Below, piece by piece: positions 1 through 8,604 of a DNA stretch of 64,000 nt (the first letter of the stretch is position 1; each line of letters starts with the position of its first letter). The notes below the pieces were generated by a model. It was given only the letters and a program-made list of their open reading frames with translations. It ran no database searches and was not told the DNA's origin. Source of the stretch: CAYWYR01 sp964462685 (lineage in GTDB: Bacteria; Bacteroidota; Ignavibacteria; Kapaibacteriales; UBA2268); assembly GCA_964462685.1 (NCBI GenBank), contig CAYWYR010000016.1:1-64000 (forward strand), given 5' to 3'. Both the position numbers and the translations under genes were made by a program.

Positions 1-662
1 TTTAATAGATTTACGGCCTTATAATCAAACAACACCATATTCTTGCCAGCCAATAACGAATCTAATTTATCTCTATCTAACGACTTTGTAAACATACTAT
101 CGGTATATATAGTATCTATATCCTGTATGCTATCCTTTAATTCTGATAGATCGACAAACTTTGTTGCACCTTTAATGAGGATATAAAATTTATCTGCGTG
201 GCTATGCCTTATTACTGCTGATTTTGCCTCATTATATTGGATATCTGATTGCTCTGTTTTGATAGCTTTGATCGCTTCTAAAGAATTGAATAGCATAACA
301 GGTTTATCGGTAGCAAAAGCCAAACCCTTAACAAACGACAGGCCTATCCTGAGCCCTGTAAAAGCGCCAGGGCCGTTCGAGATTAAATATGCATCTACAT
401 CTCCGGCCGATATACCAAGACTGCCAAGCAGGTCACTTAATGATTTAGCCAAAAGTCTGTCGTGGCTGTTTTTGGTATAATGATTAGTCTCGCAAAGTAT
501 TATAAGATTATTATTTACCTCATACTTGGCGATAGCAACAGAGAGAACGCTACCTGTTGTTTCGATAGAGACAAGAAAACCGTCTTTCTTACCATCTAAA
601 ATATCTGAATCGATATCTTCTGTAGGGTCTGTAATTTCTCGGCTTACTGATATGGCATCCAT
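1..662 (-). CDS. tsaB: tRNA threonylcarbamoyladenosine biosynthesis protein TsaB (3' end outside window)
   Basis: An open frame runs from the ATG at 662 to the window edge, at least 220 codons. The family signature GPGAFTGLRIGLSFVKGL lies about 100 residues in, and the N-terminal strand reads FLVSIETTGSVLSVAIAK, the ASKHA-fold start of TsaB/YeaZ. TsaB is the inactive TsaD paralogue that scaffolds TsaD and TsaE in making t6A37 on ANN-decoding tRNAs in the cytoplasm. The ATG overlaps the stop codon of the upstream transporter by one base (TGATG on the minus strand), so translation is probably coupled. About 25 residues precede the usual start of the fold; an internal start is possible but no better ATG is visible. 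The C-terminus cannot be judged. Confidence 0.9.
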   Translation of the reverse strand, partial: MDAISVSREITDPTEDIDSDILDGKKDGFLVSIETTGSVLSVAIAKYEVNNNLIILCETNHYTKNSHDRLLAKSLSDLLGSLGISAGDVDAYLISNGPGAFTGLRIGLSFVKGLAFATDKPVMLFNSLEAIKAIKTEQSDIQYNEAKSAVIRHSHADKFYILIKGATKFVDLSELKDSIQDIDTIYTDSMFTKSLDRDKLDSLLAGKNMVLFDYKAVNLL

Positions 663-2077
663 CAGAATATACTCCAATTCCATACTTCAAAAAGCTCTGC
701 GAAGGCAAGCAACACAAATGCGAGAATATTCAATGTTATGAAGAACGGCAGAAGCCATTTCACCCAATCTTTATAATTGATTTTCGATAATGAAAGTAGC
801 CCCATCGTAACCCCCGAAGTCGGTATTATCAGATTTGATATGCCATCCCCGAACTGATATGCGAGGACAGCGGTTTGCCTGCTTAAACCTAAGACATCTG
901 CCAAAGGAGTCATTACGGGCATTGTAAGAGCGGCCTGCCCCGATCCGGATGGAACTACAAAGTTTATACCTGACTGAACAAGAAACATAATATTCGCATT
1001 AATCCAATTAGGCATATCACCAGCGGAATTAGCGATAGCGAAAAGTACAGTATCTATGATTTTTCCCTCATCGGCTATCAGAAGGATGGCTTTTGCAAAA
1101 CCTACAAGAAGTGCCGGATGAACCATATCCTTTACCCCACTGATAAAACTAGCTACCATATCATCTAGACTGATCTTAGAAACAGCGGCTGAAATCAACC
1201 CCAAAAGTAGAAAAAGAGCACTTATCTCCTCAATATACCAGCCCAGCTTCATAGAACCTATGATAAGAACGATTATAGCTGCAACAAAAAAGATTATCAC
1301 GAATGTTTGAGCTGTACTCATCGTCTTTTCTTGAGAGCCTAAGATTTCGGTTGCCTGGAAATCCCTGGATCTATTTATTCTACTAGCGTACCGCATTACA
1401 AAAGCAATGGCGGCAGTAGTGAACAAAGCCCAAACTACAAGCCTGTAGGCAGTGCCAGATAGTGGTTGCAAGTCCGCTATTCCCTGTGCGATCTGTAAAG
1501 TAAATGGATTGACGAATGCACCCGCAAACCCGGCTCCTGCACCCAAAAACGGTATCGCCAAGCCTACGAACTTATCATATCCGAGCCTTTCGGCAAGTGG
1601 GATGGTGATCATTACAAAGAGTAATGTCTCTTCTGCCATACCGAAGGTTGCACCGCAGATAGAGAATACAAGCATGAGCACTGGTATAATAGCAGTACGC
1701 AGCAATTTGTTTTTCTCCGATATCTCCAGTAACCTGAATAGACCAGTATTAATAGCCCCGGTGGCGTTTATAATAGAGAACACACCGCCCAATAGTAGTA
1801 TAAAAGCAATTATGCTAGAAGCGGATACAATACCCTTTAAAGGATACATCAAGAAATCCCAGAATCCTACTGGGTTAGGATTTACCTCTGTATAAGAGTT
1901 AGGTATTACTATTTCCTTAGTAAGCGATTCGTCCACCCCATAAGTAATAACTTCCCGTTCAAAATTTCCTGAAGGAAGTATCCAAGTTAGCAAAGCAACC
2001 AAAACCATTACTCCGAATATGAGTATAATCGAATCCGGGAACTTTTTCGTCATACTGGAGTTTCTGTTGTTGCTCAT
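662..2077 (-). CDS. YfcC-family (DcuC/ArsB superfamily) membrane transporter
   Basis: This 471-residue integral membrane protein has about 12 hydrophobic segments starting near residue 15 and matches the YfcC/C4-dicarboxylate anaerobic carrier family in length and pattern. Two family-like re-entrant motifs are visible: an acidic segment GMAEETLLF near residue 150, and PSGSGQAALTMP in the C-terminal half. Members move C4-dicarboxylates, basic amino acids or related organic anions across the inner membrane; the substrate cannot be read from sequence. Its TGA overlaps the ATG of tsaB by one base. The upstream gene (uracil-DNA glycosylase) is divergent, with 59 bp between them holding both promoters. 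Confidence 0.85.
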   Translation of the reverse strand: MSNNRNSSMTKKFPDSIILIFGVMVLVALLTWILPSGNFEREVITYGVDESLTKEIVIPNSYTEVNPNPVGFWDFLMYPLKGIVSASSIIAFILLLGGVFSIINATGAINTGLFRLLEISEKNKLLRTAIIPVLMLVFSICGATFGMAEETLLFVMITIPLAERLGYDKFVGLAIPFLGAGAGFAGAFVNPFTLQIAQGIADLQPLSGTAYRLVVWALFTTAAIAFVMRYASRINRSRDFQATEILGSQEKTMSTAQTFVIIFFVAAIIVLIIGSMKLGWYIEEISALFLLLGLISAAVSKISLDDMVASFISGVKDMVHPALLVGFAKAILLIADEGKIIDTVLFAIANSAGDMPNWINANIMFLVQSGINFVVPSGSGQAALTMPVMTPLADVLGLSRQTAVLAYQFGDGISNLIIPTSGVTMGLLSLSKINYKDWVKWLLPFFITLNILAFVLLAFAELFEVWNWSIF

Positions 2078-2136
2078 ATATCAATCAGTTGGTAACAAAT
2101 CTTGTTCGGAGTTAAGAATTGACTTATTTTTAAATC

Positions 2137-3153
2137 ATGCCAAATCAATACCCCGACAAATTAATAAATGTGTTCCAGTTTCTTCACTGGACAGGCCAGG
2201 ATATACTTTATCTCGATGAAAAACAGAGAGAGTCTATTGCCAATATTGCGAATGCCAATAGTAATGATGAGATTAATAGCAGAAGACATAAGAATCAGTC
2301 GCAAATAGAAGAGAAAGCTGAAGATAACCGAAAGCCTAGCCAAATCGATAATCAATCTTACCCTGCACCGTCAGGTATGGACAAAAAAGATACTGCACAA
2401 AAGCGGCTTTCCAAAAGTGAAATGCAGAATGAATTTTTGGCAGCCGTTAAGAAAAAAGAAAGAGACATAGAGTTGGCAAAAGAATTGAAAGAAAGTATTT
2501 CTGAAGTAGAAACAAACAAAGACAAATCTGATAACGTTGATAAGGACTGGATCAATAAAACCACACTCCCACAATTAGATGAGGCGATTAACAGCTGTGT
2601 GGCCTGCAAATTAGGTTACACAAGGAATGAGTTCGTATTCGGGGAAGGTAATCCAAATGCATCGATAATGATTGTCGGTGAAGCGCCGGGTGCTGACGAG
2701 GACAAACATGGCAGACCTTTTATCGGTAGGGCAGGCAAACTACTGACTAAGATAATAAACGCTATCGGGTTTGACAGAGAAGAAGTATTTATCGCCAACG
2801 TGATTAAATGCAGGCCACCGGCAAACAGAAGGCCGGAGAAAGAGGAAGTAGCCGAATGCAAGCCATATCTTATCAAACAAATAGAGCTAGTAAAACCAGA
2901 TTTTATAGTAGCCTTAGGTTTAACTGCGGCAGAATCACTTACTGGTAATAAATTCAAAATGAAAGATGTCAGGGGCAGTTTTCTTTCTTTTGAATCTGTG
3001 CCGCTTATGATTACCTACCACCCTGCCGCACTTCTCAGAAATCCGAACTGGAAGAAAAACGTATGGGAAGATATGCAGCTATTACTTGCCAGATATAATG
3101 AAATCCACCCTGAAGACAAAAGACAGGCTTCAACAAAAAAAGAGACCCAGTAA
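2137..3153 (+). CDS. Family 4 uracil-DNA glycosylase with long N-terminal extension
   Basis: The C-terminal 195 residues are a complete type 4 (Udga-like) uracil-DNA glycosylase, which excises uracil from DNA to start base-excision repair. Motif A reads GEAPGADEDKHGRPFIGRAG at residues 181-200, and the C-terminal DNA-binding loop reads HPAALLR near 295. Four cysteines at about 154, 157 (CVAC), 225 (KCRPP) and 241 (ECKP) match the 4Fe-4S ligands of the family. Residues 1-140 are an additional charged, Lys/Glu/Asn-rich, probably flexible region; family members are usually 190-230 residues. The start ATG sits in a short AT-rich leader with no strong Shine-Dalgarno. An intrinsic terminator begins inside the final codons. 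Confidence 0.92.
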   Translation: MPNQYPDKLINVFQFLHWTGQDILYLDEKQRESIANIANANSNDEINSRRHKNQSQIEEKAEDNRKPSQIDNQSYPAPSGMDKKDTAQKRLSKSEMQNEFLAAVKKKERDIELAKELKESISEVETNKDKSDNVDKDWINKTTLPQLDEAINSCVACKLGYTRNEFVFGEGNPNASIMIVGEAPGADEDKHGRPFIGRAGKLLTKIINAIGFDREEVFIANVIKCRPPANRRPEKEEVAECKPYLIKQIELVKPDFIVALGLTAAESLTGNKFKMKDVRGSFLSFESVPLMITYHPAALLRNPNWKKNVWEDMQLLLARYNEIHPEDKRQASTKKETQ

Positions 3154-3163
3154 GGTCTCTTTT
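3138..3163. terminator. Intrinsic terminator overlapping the UDG stop codon
   Basis: Perfect 10-bp arms AAAAGAGACC (3138-3147) and GGTCTCTTTT (3154-3163) flank a 6-nt loop that contains the TAA stop. The A-tract on one side and T-tract on the other let it work in both directions, which fits the convergent genes on either side. Confidence 0.85.
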
Positions 3164-3201
3164 CATAAAGCATAGCTTAATAACTGTTCTTGTAACCAGT
3201 A

Positions 3202-3954
3202 TTATCTAACTGAGAATTTCTTGACAGCACTGTAAACACCGCTATCGGCAGCAACAAAGAAATAATTACCAGCAGGTAACTGATCGGTTGCGATCTCGAG
3301 GTTGGATTGACCCATATCCAGTGATCCTTCAGCTACTCTTGTTCCGTTTACATCTAGCACAATGTACTCTGCATCTTTTATAGATGGAGATGCGAATTCA
3401 ATACTGATGAAATCTGTGGCTGGATTTGGGAAAACGCTCCCGAATTCCACTCCTAAAGGATTTTCTGAAACGGATGTAGTACCTATGTCAAATATCTGTG
3501 TTATCTCTGCCTGAGGGCTGTTAAACCCAGTAACATAAATAAGATCCAGTATTACTTGTCCTTTGGGCGAACTAGGATCCAGTAGCAATTGGAGTTTGTT
3601 GTTATCACCCTGTTCAGAAGTTTCTCCTGGGCCTAATTCATGCTCCGGCGAAATGAAATAATACTGGCCGGTATTATGTTCCGCTGCTGGTATAGTAACA
3701 CACTCAGCCCAAGGATAACCATAACAGTAATTCACAGTATATTGCTCTTCACTCACAACCCTTACCCCGGCATCAATTACCAACTTTTCGCTTGTGTTGT
3801 TTGTAAGGTAAACATAAGTGTTCGCCTCTACCACACCTTCACTAGGTATATCGTGTGTACTAACCGAATTTTCCAGACTCACCTCTAAACCTTGTGAGTT
3901 TGCCATAGTTACCATTGCTATCATCGCCACTAAGCAAGTAAAAAACTTGTTCAT
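3202..3954 (-). CDS. Small secreted protein with T9SS C-terminal sorting domain
   Basis: This 250-residue protein starts with a signal peptide (MNKFFTCLVAMIAMVTMANS) and ends with a type A T9SS sorting domain of about 80 residues: VFPNPATDFISIEF near 175-190, a VLDVNGTRV strand, LPAGNYFFVAA, and a basic KKFSVR tail. Such domains direct a protein across the outer membrane through the type IX machinery and are then cleaved. The central 150 residues are beta-rich, with a cysteine pair around residues 77-85, and match nothing I recognise, so the mature function is unknown. The gene is convergent with the glycosylase and divergent from the thioredoxin gene. Confidence 0.85.
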   Translation of the reverse strand: MNKFFTCLVAMIAMVTMANSQGLEVSLENSVSTHDIPSEGVVEANTYVYLTNNTSEKLVIDAGVRVVSEEQYTVNYCYGYPWAECVTIPAAEHNTGQYYFISPEHELGPGETSEQGDNNKLQLLLDPSSPKGQVILDLIYVTGFNSPQAEITQIFDIGTTSVSENPLGVEFGSVFPNPATDFISIEFASPSIKDAEYIVLDVNGTRVAEGSLDMGQSNLEIATDQLPAGNYFFVAADSGVYSAVKKFSVR

Positions 3955-4043
3955 ATATTCTCCGTATATTATATATTACATTATAGTAACAACAAAAATA
4001 GCTATCATGTTACACAAAACGCAAATCAAACTTTAGGAATCGC

Positions 4044-4565
4044 ATGAAAAACATTACTTTATTAATATTATCAGCTCTATTTGGCTTCAGTTTTGGTTTA
4101 TCAGCAGATAAAAGCGGTGAATCGCTCCCTGCTGTTGAACTGAAAAATCTGAAAGGCGAAAAGGTTGATTTTTCATCGCTTTCCAATGATGGCAAACCTA
4201 TGGTAATAAACTTCTGGGCTACCTGGTGCAAGCCATGTATATCTGAACTTGATAATATCAACGATGTTTACGAGGATTGGCAAGATGAGACAGGCATAAA
4301 GATAGTAGCGGTATCAATTGATGATTCGAGAAACGTTAGAAGAGTAGCTCCTTTTGTGAAAGGCCGCGGTTGGGACTACGAGGTCTATACAGATGAGAAC
4401 AGTGATCTTAGAAGAGCACTTAACATCAATAATCCGCCACACACTTTACTGATAAACGGTGAAGGCAAAATAGTCTGGGAACACAACGGTTATATGCCAG
4501 GCGATGAGGACGAGCTTTATAGAAAAATCTTAGAGTACACCAATCAGAATGAAGAACAGGAATAA
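4044..4565 (+). CDS. TlpA-like periplasmic thioredoxin-family protein
   Basis: The product has 173 residues with a cleavable signal peptide (about 1-20) and a TlpA/ResA-type thioredoxin fold. The active site is FWATWCKPC, with cysteines at 62 and 65, and the cis-proline loop NNPPHTLL is near 129-136. Proteins of this group reduce disulfides in periplasmic or secreted proteins, often during cytochrome c maturation. No cytochrome maturation gene is near, so the client is unknown. An AGGA lies 5 nt before the ATG. The C-terminus is a short acidic tail. The gene is convergent with nusB. Confidence 0.9.
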   Translation: MKNITLLILSALFGFSFGLSADKSGESLPAVELKNLKGEKVDFSSLSNDGKPMVINFWATWCKPCISELDNINDVYEDWQDETGIKIVAVSIDDSRNVRRVAPFVKGRGWDYEVYTDENSDLRRALNINNPPHTLLINGEGKIVWEHNGYMPGDEDELYRKILEYTNQNEEQE

Positions 4566-4596
4566 GCGATAAAACTCGTTGCTTACCAGAGATACA

Positions 4597-5301
4597 TCAC
4601 TGAATAGAACCGGATGTATTAGAATCTTTTGTAGGCTCGGATTTTGGTTTATTGAACTGGATATTATCTAATTCTCTACTTGTTTGGTCGGGCTTTTTTG
4701 GGTCCGGCCTTTTCTTTAATCCTTCGTTCAGTCCCCTGCCGGATTTATTGAGGCGGTTGTCTTTTTTGAGTTCTTCGAGTATAGAGTCCAATATACCGTT
4801 GACAAAGACTTTGCTTTTATCAGTAGAGAATTTTTTAGAGATGTCGATAGCTTCGTTAATAGATACTTTAGGTGGGATCTCAGGGAAAAAGAGTAGTTCC
4901 ACAGTTGCCATTTGCAGCAAAATCCTGTCTAGCTGAGCTATTCTTTCCAGCTCCCAGTTTTTTGCGTATTTATCGATTAGTTTATCAAGCTCTTCGCGGT
5001 TGGCAATAACTCTACGTACCAGCTCTTGGCCGAATTGTTTGTCTTCAGGCTTCCAGTTAATTGGTTTATCAGATTCAAGTTCGTAGATCTCCGATGGTTT
5101 CAGAAGCCTACCTTTAGGTTCTTCATAATCACCGAAATTGAACTTGCGGCCCATGATATGCGCGAAAAGGTTTTGCATATCCTCCCCGCAGATGTCTTTA
5201 GCCATAATAACCTGAAGAGCTTTTTCTCTTGCAAGGCGCCTTGTACCTTTAGCAACACTCTCTTTTGAGAGTTGGTATAGTTCAGAAAAATCCAAAGACA
5301 T
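4597..5301 (-). CDS. nusB: Transcription antitermination factor NusB with C-terminal extension
   Basis: NusB binds boxA RNA with NusE (S10) in rRNA antitermination complexes. The core is clear: the basic N-terminal helix RRLAREKALQVIM (21-33), the helix ERIAQLDRILLQMATVELL (119-137), and the signature VSINEAIDISKKFSTDKSKV followed by FVNGILDSI. Typical NusB is 130-160 residues; this one has 234. The extra length is an insertion around residues 50-85 and a Lys/Pro/Asn-rich tail of about 50 residues (182-234) with no predicted fold. The start ATG at 5301 gives the expected basic N-terminus. The gene is divergent from the Omp85-like gene, with 92 bp between them. Confidence 0.93.
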   Translation of the reverse strand: MSLDFSELYQLSKESVAKGTRRLAREKALQVIMAKDICGEDMQNLFAHIMGRKFNFGDYEEPKGRLLKPSEIYELESDKPINWKPEDKQFGQELVRRVIANREELDKLIDKYAKNWELERIAQLDRILLQMATVELLFFPEIPPKVSINEAIDISKKFSTDKSKVFVNGILDSILEELKKDNRLNKSGRGLNEGLKKRPDPKKPDQTSRELDNIQFNKPKSEPTKDSNTSGSIQ

Positions 5302-5393
5302 ATATTAATCAGAGTACTGGTTGCAAAAGCGGTAAAACTATCAGAAGAATCCACACTGTAATTGTGTTCAAGATAACAAATAGGGCTTTGTAG

Positions 5394-6539
5394 ATGGCAG
5401 TAATGCTAAAAAAAAATTATATTGATATACACAAAGCTATTTTTATCTTTGTTCTCACCTTCCTATGTACTGTAATTTCGAGAGCTCAGGACACGGTATC
5501 CGCAGAGAACCTGTACAGGGATTTTATAGTACTGCCCTTTCTGATATATGCCCCGGAAACAGGTTTGGCGGGGGGCCTGGGAGCTTATTATGTAAGCCAT
5601 GACACAAACAACAGGGAAATATTCCCATACCCTGATGAAATCGAGTTCTACGTTCAGTACACACAGCGAAACCAGTATTCCGGTAAAGTAGAGCCAACTT
5701 TTTACTTCGATGGCGGATGGAGATTAAATGCCCGGCTCTCATTTCTACATTTCCCTGATTTCTACTATGGTATTGGAATAGATAGCCGTGAAGTGGACGA
5801 AGTTGAATATACAAGGGATAACTACATAGCACGTTTGACTCTGGAAAGAGCGCTCTACAGACATGCTGGAAAAGATGTTTATGGCGGATTAACGGTTCAA
5901 GCCAAGGAGACCAGTACAACAATAAGCCCCGAGACGTTAAAGTTCTTTGAAAACACCGCACCGGGTTTTGAAGGAAACAGTGTTTACAGTACTGGGCTTG
6001 CAGTAATTGCTGATTTTAGGAATAACGTATTCAGCCCAGATTCCGGATATTTTCTATCATCCGAACTGTTGTATCATGTCGCACAGGGCAGTCAGGACTT
6101 TAACTACCTTACTTTTTTCACAGATATGAGATATTTCATAGAACTTTACGGTAACACTGCCGGCCAAGGACATATACTTGGCCTTCAGAGTACACTTGGA
6201 ATGTCATATGGAGAGATCCCTTTTAATGAGATGTTCATGATAGGATCAGATATGATAATGAGGGGCTATTATGAAGGGCGTTTTCGAGATCACAATGTAA
6301 TGGCTTTTCAAGCGGAATACCGATACCCCTTGTTCTGGAGATTGAGAGGCACACTGTTTGGCGGGGCGGGAACAGTATCTCAAGATATGATGGGATTATT
6401 TGGGAATAAATATGTTTTTGCTGGCGGTATCGGTGGAAGGTTTGTCTGGGATAAAGAATCCAAACTGAGTGCAAGGCTCGATATAGGCTTCACTTCAGAG
6501 GGGCCAGGTATATATCTGAATGTTAAAGAAGCGTTTTAG
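5394..6539 (+). CDS. Omp85-superfamily outer-membrane barrel without POTRA domains
   Basis: This 381-residue protein has a signal peptide ending near residue 31 and then a beta-barrel from the BamA/TamA (bacterial surface antigen) family. The diagnostic loop-6 motif is RGYYEGRFRD at 290-299. It is preceded by NVFSPDSGY, a family-typical strand, and the protein ends in Phe, as expected for a BAM substrate. There is no room for POTRA domains: the barrel starts about 12 residues after the signal peptide. It is therefore not BamA itself; barrel-only members include phospholipase-associated and small-molecule or lipid-related forms. A second ATG at 5403 is an equally good start. Confidence 0.85.
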   Translation: MAVMLKKNYIDIHKAIFIFVLTFLCTVISRAQDTVSAENLYRDFIVLPFLIYAPETGLAGGLGAYYVSHDTNNREIFPYPDEIEFYVQYTQRNQYSGKVEPTFYFDGGWRLNARLSFLHFPDFYYGIGIDSREVDEVEYTRDNYIARLTLERALYRHAGKDVYGGLTVQAKETSTTISPETLKFFENTAPGFEGNSVYSTGLAVIADFRNNVFSPDSGYFLSSELLYHVAQGSQDFNYLTFFTDMRYFIELYGNTAGQGHILGLQSTLGMSYGEIPFNEMFMIGSDMIMRGYYEGRFRDHNVMAFQAEYRYPLFWRLRGTLFGGAGTVSQDMMGLFGNKYVFAGGIGGRFVWDKESKLSARLDIGFTSEGPGIYLNVKEAF

Positions 6540-6542
6540 ATT

Positions 6543-7694
6543 TCAATAGAATATACTTCTGTATAGCTTATTACCGTTCTTCGAAAAATTATCAAAATAT
6601 CCTGTGTACCACTGATTAAGTGCTATTCCGGCTTGAGCTGAATGCTCCAGATCCTCTCTACCTGTAATACCGCCGGTCCTTATAACATGGAACTCTTTAT
6701 GTAGTTCTTTATACGATACATACTTTACTGCTTGCCTACCCAGACTGAGAGACTTCACTTTTAAAGGTAGGCCAGATATGCCCCCGCCGTATTCCTTTGT
6801 AAAATAATCATATATCTTTCTGTCATTAAGCGCTATCTCCGGCCGGATTTCATCATATAAAGTAGATGTGTTGCCGAAATTGACACCATCGAATCCCATA
6901 TCTACCAATATATCGATAAGGTGCGGAACTAAACTCGGCGCCGTATCATTTGAGAATTTCAGTATGATAGGAAGATTTCTTGATTTCTTATCGATAAAAA
7001 ACTGTTTTATGAACTCCAGTCTGTTGATGAGATTCTTGTCGATAAGGCCTTTGTCTTCATTTTCAGAATCATTATCATCGCTTAATGTCTTTTTTTCATC
7101 GTGTGGCACATTCGGGCAGCTTTCGTTTATCTCCACGAAATCAACGTTTGCTTTTTCATATAGCTGAATACCGCTGAGCAGTCCGTCAAGAGCTTCCTTA
7201 CCGGTTTGATCAGGATCTAAAGAAAGGCTGGCACCAATCGGGCATTTGCTTCTTTTGACTATGCGCGAAAGTCTTTTGGCTACCTCGGCATGCCCGTCAT
7301 TGGGTAGTCCCATCCAATTAGAAGAGGCCATTGACTTTGGGAATGGAGCAAAAGGATGTTTGATCCCGTTTTTTATATTCCCTTTTCGCGGCAAAGCTGT
7401 CGTAGTTCCTGTAAGGAACGCCCCTGCCCCTTGGGCTGATACAATATGGTAACCATCACCGTTTTTGAACATTCCCGCCGCATTAAAAAGCGGACACGCA
7501 AAATTTATACCCCACAGCCTGATATTATATTCATCCGGTATCTTTACATTAGTACCTATAGGGTTCTTGATGAACTCCTTCATAAATATTTTTTTGCCGT
7601 TTGAGTACAGCTTCACGCCAATTTTGGGTAAAGTCCTTACAACTGCTGGCCTTATAGGCTTTTCAAGCTTTAAGAGTAACTCTGATACTTTCAA
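6543..7694 (-). CDS. Dihydroorotate-dehydrogenase-like flavoprotein
   Basis: The 383-residue protein has the DHODH TIM barrel: FNAAGMFKNGDGY near 70-82 and the active-site motif NESCPNVP at 190-197 (catalytic Cys193). A Lys in LKFSND (246) and VNFGNTS (272-278) follow, then GGISGLPLKVKSLSLGR near 303-320 and RTGGITGREDLE for FMN phosphate binding. DHODH oxidises dihydroorotate to orotate in pyrimidine synthesis. The Cys is class 1-like, whereas the roughly 55-residue N-terminal extension and the GGxSGxPL..KS segment look class 2-like. An acidic insert (about 201-216) follows the active site. The start is TTG at 7694 behind a GAGA; no in-frame ATG precedes the fold. No other pyr gene is near, so the substrate should be treated as probable rather than proven. 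Confidence 0.82.
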   Translation of the reverse strand: MKVSELLLKLEKPIRPAVVRTLPKIGVKLYSNGKKIFMKEFIKNPIGTNVKIPDEYNIRLWGINFACPLFNAAGMFKNGDGYHIVSAQGAGAFLTGTTTALPRKGNIKNGIKHPFAPFPKSMASSNWMGLPNDGHAEVAKRLSRIVKRSKCPIGASLSLDPDQTGKEALDGLLSGIQLYEKANVDFVEINESCPNVPHDEKKTLSDDNDSENEDKGLIDKNLINRLEFIKQFFIDKKSRNLPIILKFSNDTAPSLVPHLIDILVDMGFDGVNFGNTSTLYDEIRPEIALNDRKIYDYFTKEYGGGISGLPLKVKSLSLGRQAVKYVSYKELHKEFHVIRTGGITGREDLEHSAQAGIALNQWYTGYFDNFSKNGNKLYRSIFY

Positions 7695-7736
7695 ATAATC
7701 TCGCTTTCTTTTTTTTCAAATTTAGGAAATAAAAAA

Positions 7737-7763
7737 AAAGACACCTATTGATATGGTGTCTTT
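7737..7763 (-). terminator. Intrinsic terminator of the LTxxQ-protein gene
   Basis: The 9-bp perfect arms AAAGACACC (7737-7745) and GGTGTCTTT (7755-7763) surround a 9-nt loop. Read leftward, the stem is followed by a run of T residues. It lies 35 bp past the stop at 7799. Confidence 0.88.
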
Positions 7764-7798
7764 AAAGAATAAATAAATACTATCTATTATCTATTTCT

Positions 7799-8452
7799 TT
7801 ATCTATTTCTTTTTCTACCGCTTGCCATACGCCTTTGGCTTTCAAAGTTATCTAATTTAACCATCTGTTCTTGAGTCAGTACACCGTCAAGATCCTCTCT
7901 CTGTCTTTTACGAAGATCATGTATCTGTTCTTTTATGATGTTTTGTTCGATAAGATCTTGAAACTCTTTAGCATACTTAGCATTGATCTGTGCAACATCC
8001 GCGGCTTGGTTTTCTGTCAAGTCCAGCTTCTGCTTCATTTTGAAAGTCATTTTCTGAGCTCTCTGCTCCGGAGTAAGTTTTCCTATACGCTTTTTTTTCT
8101 TTTGGTCTTTTAGGAAAGACATTTTTAAGTATTCAGCTCTTTCTCGCTGCTCTTCGGTCAGAATAGATTTAATAGCCTCTTTTCTACTGTCAAGGATATC
8201 TTTCTTTTCTAACGCTTTTTCTGTGCGGGTGCGGTCTTTTCCCCTCAGAGTTTCTAATTTATGCTCGAATTCTTTGTTTATGGCCTTCAGATCGTCTCTC
8301 TGCTGATCTGTAAGGTCAAGCTGCTTGGATATGGTTTCTATTCTCTGCTGTTGCTGTTTGTGTGCGAGTCTCTGTCTAAGATCTGTATTATCTGCATTAG
8401 CAACATTAAAAACTGATAGAGTAGCAATTGTTGTTATCAACAAGTGTTTCAT
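7799..8452 (-). CDS. Periplasmic LTxxQ/Spy-like charged helical protein
   Basis: A 20-residue signal peptide is followed by about 195 residues that are almost wholly charged alpha-helix. Repeated LTxxQ-type motifs occur: LTDQQRDDL near 47, LTEEQRERAEYL near 100, LTPEQRAQ, LTENQAADV and LTQEQMVKL. This is the repeat of the Spy/CpxP group, whose members act as periplasmic chaperones or envelope-stress modulators. The spacing suggests a tandem duplication of the Spy-like unit. The tail RRMASGRKRNR is strongly basic. It is a single-gene unit with its own terminator. Function by family only. Confidence 0.75.
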   Translation of the reverse strand: MKHLLITTIATLSVFNVANADNTDLRQRLAHKQQQQRIETISKQLDLTDQQRDDLKAINKEFEHKLETLRGKDRTRTEKALEKKDILDSRKEAIKSILTEEQRERAEYLKMSFLKDQKKKKRIGKLTPEQRAQKMTFKMKQKLDLTENQAADVAQINAKYAKEFQDLIEQNIIKEQIHDLRKRQREDLDGVLTQEQMVKLDNFESQRRMASGRKRNR

Positions 8453-8604
8453 ATTGAACCTTATGAGATTATTGTATATTAAAATGATTTAATATTTAGA
8501 CGATAAACTACTACAAAGGTTTAACACTACAATGGTAATCTTTCAGAAAGAGATCACGGCTACCGTTTATAGATGAACCAATACAGTAAATTTTCGGGGG
8601 AATA

